This document shows, piece by piece, positions 53,958 through 64,000 of a stretch of DNA of 64,000 nucleotides (the stretch's first letter is position 1; every line of letters starts with the position of its first letter). The position numbers and the translations under genes are program-made. Below the pieces are notes generated by a model, which saw only the letters and a list, made by a program, of their open reading frames with translations, did not search any database and had not been told where the DNA came from. This DNA comes from Pempheris klunzingeri (taxonomy: Eukaryota; Chordata; Actinopteri; Acropomatiformes; Pempheridae): positions 5,940,355-6,004,354 of the forward strand of contig NC_092021.1 of NCBI RefSeq assembly GCF_042242105.1, read 5' to 3'.

Positions 53958-56900
53958 TAAATCCCCATATCCTGATGACCCCCCTCCCCATCACTGCCAG
54001 TAGAAATCTACCAGTGGTGGGACCCTTTGAGGCGCCAACCGCATAATCATAATCTGCTCTCTTATTTAATCTGCTCAACTCCAGGACTTTTCTCTTTTTT
54101 TTCTGTGAAGATAGCAGTTCCACATGTGTGGCAATCCCACATTTCATCGGGTCCCTGCAGGCCATTTGATGTATGTGAGAATTATTTTTTTATAACAAAT
54201 CAGCATTTTTGATGTACAGCTTTCCCTGGTGATTGGTCTTCCCTAAACACTGAATGTAAATTGAATTTGAAATTCCACTCAGCAGCAATCGGTTGACAAT
54301 TAATGAGGACAATTGTCTGGCAGATGGAGTGAGGCGATAGACCATGAGTCTGTTTTGGCTGGGCTGGTCTGCCTCTGCCAGTTGACTTTGTCATTACAGC
54401 ACACTTAGAGATGAATTAGGGCTCGATACTTGCTTGACTGGGGCCATAGCACGCAATGTGGTATCATATCCTGAGGTGGCTGATGACTCTGTTTGTAGAC
54501 TGACGGGTGCCTAAAGCCCCAGATGCTGTTGTTGTGGTGGAAGTACGACTGACAGGGTGACTGTGTGATTGTGCACCAGCTTTGTGCTCCTTTGTTTTGC
54601 ACATTGGAAGCATTTATAAATGGGAGACGTGTATTTTAGAGTCTTAACACTGAGCAAGGTTAGGAAATGTTTTCCAGTGGCCCACTGAGTGCCTAACAAG
54701 AGCACTCCCAAGAAAGTCCACCTTGGTCTACTGAAAAGAACAAAAAGACCATGAGTTATGCAGAAAAAAAAAAGAATTTGTTTTGTTGATTAAGTAGAAA
54801 ACAACATTAGAGGTGGACAGTGTATATAGGGGATGATGCATCACTGTTGGGGCCCAAAAATGATGGAGAAATGCTTCTAATCCACATTTCATTTGGTTTT
54901 AGAGATATTAGAGCTTTAAATTTAATTTCTGAATATGGATTATTTGCAACAATGAGGAAGGTTTTGCTTTATAAGCAACGTTTTGTATGGGAGTCCCATG
55001 CAGGTCAAAGTGATACTGGTTGACGAAATTAACTATCTAAACTAAGAAATTTAAAAAAAATTAAAACCAATGCCTGGATAGAGGTGCTTGAAACTCTTAT
55101 TATGACAGAGGTGCAAACTTCAAAATAAAAGAGCAGTTACAAACTGGAACACACTTTCACACCTTCTCCTGCGTCAGATCTGTTGTTACATGCACGGGAG
55201 TTAAAGCAATAAAATCTCCATGAACGGGACGGGAACAGAGAATGAAACGAATCTACAAAAAGGGGAGAGAGGTTGTTTGTTGAGGCCTGTCGGAGCCAAA
55301 AAAAACAGGGCATTGTGGGTATAAAGAGATGAATGCGGACAGTACTATGTTTTCCATCCTTGCAAAATCTAATGAACTGAGGGACAACCACAGTCTAGAC
55401 TGGTGCTCTTATTCACTTGCAGTGGGACTCATCAGTAAAGATGGAAAGGTTTTTCTCCCCAGCTGATGAAATATGTAATATGATTCACTACTACACTACT
55501 ACAACAACCAATCTGAGAGCTAATGTTGTGTGAATGATATGTAGAAGCCGGGGTTTGCTATTTGCTCATACCACCCTCTAAACAAGGAGGGAACCGAGTG
55601 CATGAATAAATACAAGGATGAAATGCAGCATTCCTATTTTTCTCACTGTGGCGTCAGGTGAGGTCACAGCAAGGCCACGATCGCACCTGAAGCCATGCAT
55701 ACTTATGTAATTCTCATACTCAGTCCTATTGTTCAAGTTGAGCCTTAGTTGGACTAAGTCCCACTCCCCTCTGGAGGAAGTGACAGCATGTTATAGCTGT
55801 CACAATAGGCCCCTTTACACCCTTTACGGTTCATGCGCCTTAGAACCCGCAGGCATTGATCAGCTGAGCACCAGTGTGTGAGTTTGTGTTGAGTTCTTGT
55901 CAGAGGTAACTGTGTAAATGTGTGTATGCATGTTTTTGTCTCTGCTGAGCTCCACACGGCTAACATCAAAGTGTTTAATGCACCACTTTCTGTGTGAAGG
56001 CTTTATGGCCACATGTCATGGTCTTCTACTACCCGTTACTGTAGGTTCTTAAGTGATCAATGCAAATGTCCTGACTGACCCAGGAGGAAACCCTGCTCCT
56101 CTGCACAGCATGAGCGCACATGCTCACTCTCTCCATGTCTTGCTTTCTGTCTGTCTGTCTGTGTGTGTGTGTATTTAACTGTCTTACCCCTCAGCTCTTT
56201 CTCTGCCTGAGCAGTGCTGCGTCATTCTGTCTAGGTTGTAAAGGCTTCTCATTTTAATGGGATTCATCCAAGTATTCTCTGAAAATTCTTTTGGCTCAAG
56301 GGACATTTTGCTAACCTAAGGTTAGCTACATGCTAGTCCTTTTCAAGGCATTTCCTTACTTCTAGTGGAAAGGACTTGAGGTGAGGTGGGGCCTATTGCT
56401 TCAGGTACCAGTGAGACCCTAATCTCTGCAAACAGATATCTGCTCATGAATGCAGAATCTGTAGGCAAGAGGCATATAGTAATATAATTAACCATGTTTG
56501 TGCAATAGTCTATAGAATGCAGAAGAGGCTTAATAAATAAGTGCAATGTCCTCTGATGATGGTTTAGCTTTTTACTAGTTTCTTTCAATTCATGTGCATT
56601 CAGATGCAGATATCTTTATGGAGATTAGTGAAATGTCACATGGTCATCTGGCGTGGGTATGTGTTATCCGGTTATCTTCCGGCTACACTGGAAGCACTGG
56701 GTTCTGAGATTGTTGAGTCACTGACAATGAAATAGCAATGAAATACTATCCAGGGATGCTGGTTTGAGCAATGGATCCACTGGTTTGAAGGCTTATCGAA
56801 TGCCACAACATTGCATATTGATTATGGTACGTTGGCCTATAGCTACCATTTTGATGATCACAAACGGAACATTAAAATTACACTTTAAGTTACAAAGTAA

Positions 56901-57578
56901 TTTTCCAGCATCCTTCGATTGATTTAGTGCATTATTATCGTAGTTTAGCTGCATTGCATTTTGGCAAAAGTTGAGTCAGGTTGAAAATTGTTGCAGGGCA
57001 GCTGTAAGTTGGACTTTGCATGTTTATGTGGTGTGTATGCAATGTAATACTTAACGTAATTAATGTAATTAGCTGTGTGGCGTTTATGAATATGGTTGTG
57101 TGAATGCGTCACAGTAGTTTTTCTTAAAAAAAATCTAAAAATGTGGGAAGGGGTGGTTGTACTCTTAATATATATGGATGATAAAAGAAAATAATCAAAT
57201 TAAACTAAAGCAGACAAAAAACACCACACACAGTGGTCCCATTGAAATGAATTATTGCAGTGCAATAATTGTGTTCAGTGTCTGAATGTGGCGCTAGTGT
57301 TGACTCGGGCAGTTGGAGCCATCCAGTTGTGTATAGAATTGACAGTACAGTAAAATCTCTCGTCCTAGCTGGAAATGGAATGCTGCATACTTCTGCATTA
57401 GTCAGCTAAGTGTGCTTGAGTGGCATTGACGTGCTCCAGGATGCTGCATCCTGCTGTTCTTATGCTCCAACTCCTCTTGGGAACTGCATACATACATACA
57501 TGCCACCCTCAAATGAATATGTGATGAGATTTGAACCCTGCAACTCTTGGTAAAACCCCGGGATTGTACTCTCTAATT

Positions 57579-58212
57579 CAGTGGTTCCTGAAGTTTGGGC
57601 CGCGGCCCCCTGGTGGGCCGTGTAGGTACTGTAGGAGGGCCGGTGGAGGTCATTTACAATTTTCAGTTTTGTAATTGGGCTTGAAATGACCATAAAACGA
57701 ACTGAAGAACAGAACTAATAAAACAAAGCCATTGGAATTCATTTAAGTGTTCATTTGTCTGACCTATTTGTGACTCGGTGTTGCACCATATTTGGTGTCC
57801 CATCAGATTCTGTGACCTGCAGTGTAGGTTAGGTCGGTCAGCGTGAGGAGTGAGAGAGTGATGTTAGGGTTAGAATGTCAGGTCAAGTCATCGTATCTGA
57901 TGGGAAACACCAGAAAGTTTCTTACATCTGTCATTGGCGGGATATCGTAAATGAATGGAACAACGCATCAGTGGCGGGAAAAAGTTTCTTACATTTGTTT
58001 CTTTACAGATTATTACGTGTATGTGGATTTTTAATTGCCCCAGGCCCATGTTGACATGAATCGTTATGTTTATAAAATAAAAACTATATAGGGAAATATG
58101 TCATCTTAGTCTCACGTGTTAATCAAGAGTTGTGATTAAAGGTTTGGGTGGGCTGCAGCAGATTTTTAGATTTCAAATTTGGCCACTGCATTCTTAAGTT
58201 TGGGAATGACTG
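57579..58212. mobile_element. hAT-like non-autonomous element, 634 bp
   Basis: Left end CAGTGGTTCCTGAAGTTTGG, right end (reverse complement) CAGTCATTCCCAAACTTAAG: diverged inverted termini of the hAT type. Flanking 8-mers CTCTAATT (57571-57578) and CTATAGTC (58213-58220) agree at 5 of 8 positions, as a decayed target duplication would. No transposase frame. Confidence 0.7.
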
Positions 58213-60661
58213 CTATAGTCAATTTTCCTTTGATCTACTCATGGCCATGTCATTTTCCATGTCAGCCCACTGCAGCTCCAACACCCGTATCATGTTATCA
58301 GTTTGGTCATTTGTTCTGCCAAGTCAGCAGAGCCCAGCAAGAAGCCACTGAGTGAATTGTACAGCTCATGTGTTCTGTCATGGTCTAAAGTGAGCATTGT
58401 ATAAGAGTGCTGTGTTGTGGACAAAAGAGCCTCACTACAGTGCAATATCTGGTTGGCTTCTTATTACAGGGAAATATGCTGTCACGCAGATGAAACACTC
58501 CATTTTCCTTCTCTGTATGTGCAATGTCAGGGAGGGCAGTGTGAGTAGCTTAGGAATGCTATCACACACACAAACATATGAACAAGTACTGAAAATGTTT
58601 TAGAACTGCATTCAAAATTAGCAGTGATCTCTGCCAGTTGTAATTATGATGCTAAAAACAGAGCGTGTCACTTAGGGGTCTTTCTTCTGTGTTAGGATGC
58701 TGTCAAATGTATTTTACAGCAGCCCTGCAGGATTACATGTGGAAATAGATGCATGTCAGCTAAAGGGAATTCGGCTATCTCTATCCCGGGTTGTTTCCAT
58801 CACAATCCAACAACACAGATCTGTTGTTTTGACCTGCATCATCACATACCTGCAGTAGTATTCAACAGTCTGGAGGCCATTGATTTGACACAATGATTTG
58901 CTGATGAGTGGATAATAAGAGAACCATTGAGTTAACATGAACTCAGACACAAGGGAAAGTGGTAGAAAAGGATGAGTGGGGTTATTTGGGGAAATGCAGA
59001 GAGACAGTTGTGACTCATGTCTATCTAAAATGCTCATGTTAAAGACCTCCAGTCTGACGGTCTTTATGTTCCTTATTCCTAGAATACACAAGATAGAAAC
59101 ACTGCAAGGAACACTGGTACTTCTGAGTGCTGGTTTGATTCTGTAGCTTTTACTAACTGCTGTAGTTATCAGTACTTAGTTTAAAAACTTGAATCTTAGT
59201 GATCCTCTGAATGGCTGTAATACTGTAGTTATAGACTTTTTTTATTTAACTCTATTAAAAAGATCACACTGACGGGCACATTTTCTCTCCAAGCCCACAT
59301 TATCCCCAAGAAAAGGAACCCTCGCATCATAAGCACTCTTTTGAAACATCTGATCATATCGGATGACGAAAATTGAACAAAACTGCCGAGCACGATTAAA
59401 GCAGCCTGGTCAACAGTGATTTCAAAACTTTTAAAAGTGACTCGATCGCATCTCACCATGTTTTTAATACAATGCACAATGGTTGCTATGATCTCTGAAC
59501 CGAGAGCAGTCAACACAGTAAATCCTCCCAGCACTTCCTTAGGTATTCCCCACTGAAACTGTCCACATGACTGCTGCACGTTGCTGCACTAGTGTCACAA
59601 CACTTACTTACAAGAAGGACCGTCTTTGTTCATGATTAGTTTGGATTTGTTTCTCAAACTTAAGAGGCTCTCTCCGGCTTTCTGTGAGCTCCGTAAAGCA
59701 GGTTCATGGTGATGAACTGAAGTGGTCATCATATGATGATCTCCAACAATTTTGTATAGCTGGAAATGCAATGATGTGTACTTGAATTAGAGTATTCAGG
59801 ATACCAGGATTTAGTCGCTCTTTCCGAACTGGATCTGTTTAAATAATATAGCTGTTTCTCTGTCAGCATTACATGACAAACTTTTATATGTCAAACACAA
59901 ATGTTAACTCATTTAGCTGCTTCTTAAATGGCTGAATTCAACACTTTTTTCCAAAGTGTTTTGGTGTCTTGCCCAGTCACACTTCGACAGAACCCAAATT
60001 GAGCGACACACTGAAGGATAATAGCGGTTTAATAATACACTCTATTTGACTCAGTCCACGCGGACATAGTGTTGATGTGCGCGGTCCAACACCATCTGAC
60101 GGTATATTAATGCGACGTGTCTGTCCCCGCTGTTTGATCCAGGCTTGATGTGCAGACATTTCACAGAGAAACAGCAGCCACCACCAACTCTTTGTCCGAA
60201 CACGACCGGTAACCTGCGTCTTGCTTCCCCGTGACCTCGATCAGCCACAAACAAACTTCCACCCTCCACTCCTGTGACGTTGTGTGTGTGAGCAGTCTCA
60301 CTGAGACACCCTGAGTCAGCTGTCTGTCTGCCTCCATGTCCAGTTGTTTTTGGCAACGTTAGTGTGCTGCCCGCTGTCATTAAGACTGTTGTCTGCCTAC
60401 AGATTGATGTCCTCCTCTATCCTGTCTGGCAAGTGCCACGGCAGACACTTACTTAGTGTTTGAGGCTTAAAAATTGCAAATCAGTCCAAAAGAGCTGCAG
60501 ACAGCAACCCAAATTCAGTTCAGGGCAGATATTTGAGGATCAGGTAGCTGGAGCCTGCTGCAAAGTGTTTATTTTAGTGTCCTTCAGTGTTGAATGACCT
60601 TGTAGTCGTGCAGTTATATTTCAATATTATGTAAATATGAATTGAGTGGATTGAGATAAAG

Positions 60662-60803
<142 letters not shown>

Positions 60804-61928
60804 ATGAGTGCATGAGAGAGCTGCATGTGGTGAACAGGGGTCACAATGTCAAAGCTCTGTCTGCTCTCCACACTTTGTGTGTGCTCTTTAAAAGCGGCAT
60901 CAACACAACACAACACAATTTAACGCTTCTCAACAAACTTCAACTTGAGTGAGGATGTAGTTGTTTATATTAGCTGATGCAGTAGCCCGTCTCCGTCCCT
61001 GTGTTTTCTCTGATCACGGTCTCTTTGCTGCTGCTGTTTTTAGTCATCTGCCCGTGACAAATGGGACTCATGAGCACCTCAGCTCACGTCACTGCCCGTC
61101 CCGTGGTTGCCGTCTGATAGGCCACATTTCTACCTCAAGGACACAGTTGGAGTCGCCCAGATAAAAAGACACTTAAATCTGACTTTTCAGAGATTTCTAC
61201 CAGCCAGTGGTTAAATTGTAGCCTTTTAGATAGCATTGTAGGACCTCTAAACACAACATTTGGTTGGTTAACAAGTGAAGAAGTGTGCCACAGGCTCCAG
61301 TGGCTTTGCTGCAACAACTTACAGCGTCTGTAACTATATGATCTCTTTTACAATCATGACCGGATTCAGTCATGTTACTCCAGATCTAATGCATTCTGGC
61401 CGGTGCTAATAAAACAGGATATACACTTACCTGCCAGCCACATCTTGAACATGATTGGCAGTTTGAAGAAGCCTGTCTACTTGTCTTCCTGTCCCCGTGG
61501 GAGGAAACTGAGCGTTCCAACGTTCAAGACAGAATTTCTATACATATACAACACTCACAGGAATGAAAGGGTGTTCCTTCAGGGGAGTGAAAGAGAGACC
61601 AAAAACAGGTATAAAGACATTATGTTTGCTATTCCAAAAAAGGTCGCAGGCTTGTAATTCATCAAAAATCATTAAAAATGTGGCTCATCGACGTCACGCT
61701 GTATTAGCTTGAAGAGCTTTATGCTGATGCTATGCTAACATCATAGCTCACTTTCCAGCTTCTCTTTTCCTGCCATCTTTGTTCAGATAACTGTAGTCCT
61801 CCTTGTCTACATCCACACTGTAAGTCTCATCTCCTCCTCTGGTGGATTCTGTGCCACGTCTGCGTCTGAGACACAGCTATGTGCCATAATTGACATATTT
61901 GTTTACTACTGTTATCAGATGGGGCTGA

Positions 61929-61953
61929 TGTGTGTGTGTGTGTGTGTGTGTGT
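61929..61953. repeat. short (TG)n microsatellite
   Basis: About 12 TG units followed by (TCTG)n. Confidence 0.9.
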
Positions 61954-63561
61954 CTGTCTGTTTTTTGCTCCTTAAATCATGTTGCAGTGTGAGCGACGTC
62001 CTCCACAGCGTGTTGCTCTCGGGCATCAGGAGAGACGGTGCTGGGTTAAGCCGCTGACCATAAAATGCAACGTTCCCCAGTCGGTGTCAGCCAAAGCTTG
62101 ACAGGCCCTAGTTACGGTTGCTAAGCTGTGATTGGACAGTGGCTGCCTAAGGAGAGGTTGAGGGTTGAGTGTCTAAGGATAGAAGAATCTCTGAGAAGCA
62201 GTGGAGCTGCTCTGGTGGTTGTTGGCGGTCAAATACTTTACCTTAGATGAATGATGGTTTTTGTTTTCCCTTTTCCTGTTAATTTGTTGCTGCTTTCATG
62301 CTAATAAAACTTAACAAATCATATCTGAGACAGAGAGAGAGAGAGGTTAGTATCAGTAGCAGTATGTCTGGAGGAGGATGCTCTCTTTTCAGTGTTTTCA
62401 CTGCAGGAAGTCGAGCATGAAGTGTAACTCTGGAGGAAGTCAACCGGAAAACACTGTAGTGTTTGTACATGTATTTGTGCACAACGCTGTTTTCTGTGTG
62501 TGCTATATTCACGTCCATAGCCGTCTGCGTTGTGTTGTGTCTGTGCGCTCTGCGTTAGCGCTGTTGGCTCTTTTCTGTAATGAATGTTTACTGTACGTTC
62601 TAGTGTCTAGTGGCCCCGATGCCCGGGGTCCTGAGCTCTGCACAATGAAGCTGAGTCACTGTGTGCTAACTGCCGGCTAACCACACCTCAGGAGTATGAC
62701 AACACCTGCCCCGTTTCCATAGCGCATGAATAAGTCAGCAGACATTCACAGTATGTTGGCTTATGACGAAGCACGCCAAGACCGTTCCCTCTTGCAACAG
62801 TGTGTGTGTTATCAGCTTATCCTTTAACAAGGTTGTAACTGTGACCGGCTGTGACTGTGGGTAACTGCGACACAGGAGCTGCAGCAAAAACCATTGTAGT
62901 GATTAGGATGATTTTAGAGCAAATTGTTTTATGGCCCTTGCCCTGCGTACGCCCTAACCAGTCGGGCATGACTCTACCTAGACAGAGAAACAATTTGCAT
63001 ACAGTCAATCAGATCATTTCACTTCAAACTAGGAATGCGTCTCGTCTGGTGTGGTAGCTCACCGGCAAACATCCCCCAGGAAGAAGTGCACTCCTTTTGT
63101 CAGTTTGCAGGCTAGATAGCTAAAGGCGATTAGCAGATGTCAACATCTGTCAGTTTAGATGCTGAAGGATTTAGGCCTGTTCCTTCAGTACAGCAGCATA
63201 CAAAAAACAGGCATGTGAGTTCTTGGCTTGTGAGTCGCACTGTAATTTCACCTGAAAATAGACCTGGTCCAGACAAAGCACCAGTTTCATGAAAACACTC
63301 GAGACATCAGAATCCAGTTAGTATTACGGAGCAGGAGGCTGGAGGGAGGGCCAGGTATGCTGTATAATCATAAAGCACTCTAGCAAACTACAGCCTTCTG
63401 TGTTTGTGTGACTGTTATACAGTGTGGTTAAGACAACCCTACCTTCTTTGTTCTGTGTGTCGTTAATTTGTCTTATTTAGTAATTTTATTAAATATGTTT
63501 TGGCCGTCTTTCTGCTTCATTTGGGAAATTTAGCTTTTTTTTTTTATATTGGGATTTGGGA

Positions 63562-63677
<116 letters not shown>

Positions 63678-64000
63678 GTCCACTCCCTGGGGGAGAGTAC
63701 AGCATACCCAGCTGTTCTCGTGGTTTAGAGAAAATCACTGCAAAGATGGCAACATGTTTCTGTATGTGTCTGCACTTGTGTCTGCCTTTCCCTTTGTACA
63801 GCTTCATGTGTGTGTACAACCCTTTGTGTGTGTGTATAGTGTTTCCACTGGTAATGAGATGACAGGCTTGGTAGCGAGCAAAGGGACGAGATAGAAATCC
63901 TTGATTTAATTTAAAGGCTCCTCCACATCAGAGGCAGATGGAGGAACAGGCCACGGTCTGCTGGTTCTCCCGGCAGTTTTCGGCTGAACAGGCACGTGTG

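Noticed and set aside
53842..54165. Polyalanine frame over the (CAG)n run
   Set aside because: Simple-sequence translation in an intron; no supporting gene structure.
57500..57550. tRNA-like B box (ggttcaaatct on the minus strand), possible SINE
   Set aside because: No A box or cloverleaf could be placed upstream of it.
59229..59579. 116-codon minus-strand frame with hydrophobic segments
   Set aside because: Composition looks protein-like but I recognise no family; length is within chance for this window. Protein search and RNA evidence would be decisive.

Overview
This is a window of vertebrate nuclear DNA, almost certainly from a ray-finned fish and probably a percomorph-type teleost. The signs are short-to-medium introns with GT-AG junctions, very long (TG)n tracts, and fish-type interspersed repeats (L2/Maui-like and RTE-like LINE tails, hAT-like and Tc1/mariner-like non-autonomous elements, a broken retroviral pol fragment). 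The species cannot be read from the sequence.

Layout. 1-9650: the 3' half of gli2 (+), with five coding exons (the end of zinc finger 1, fingers 2-5, and the large C-terminal regulatory/activation exon) and a 1.77 kb 3' UTR carrying an old hAT-like insertion. 9651-22909: intergenic, with scattered repeat relics and no gene I can support. 22910-27770: a decayed island holding an inverted-repeat pair, a truncated LINE, a broken endogenous retroviral pol fragment, two relic exons of an NFKBIZ (IkappaB-zeta)-like ankyrin gene (+), a relic of a COL8A1-like C1q domain (-), and an unclassified fish repeat. 27843-36513: a complete PDE9A-like cGMP phosphodiesterase gene (-), 13 coding exons giving 476 codons plus stop, with a TATA box 100 bp upstream of its ATG. 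37306-40280: complete nifk (+), six exons, 283 aa, whose introns 2 and 5 hold two paralogous H/ACA snoRNAs. 41103-64000: the 5' end of clasp1 (+), with a probable noncoding first exon, a second exon with a long leader and the first 65 codons, then more than 19.5 kb of intron rich in microsatellites and repeat fragments.

How it fits together. GLI2, NIFK and CLASP1 are linked on human 2q14, so the block is conserved synteny with rearrangement: TFCP2L1 is not present, and PDE9A (human chromosome 21) sits inside. The COL8A1-like and NFKBIZ-like relics have their human counterparts on 3q12. Two genes from one human segment, both dead and adjacent here, suggest a duplicate block that lost genes after the teleost genome duplication. 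The live genes are functionally independent: Hedgehog transcription factor, cGMP hydrolysis, ribosome biogenesis, microtubule plus-end regulation. The least expected content is the H/ACA snoRNA pair with compensatory stem changes, the pseudogene pair, and a phosphodiesterase in which the tyrosine typical of PDE9 is phenylalanine.
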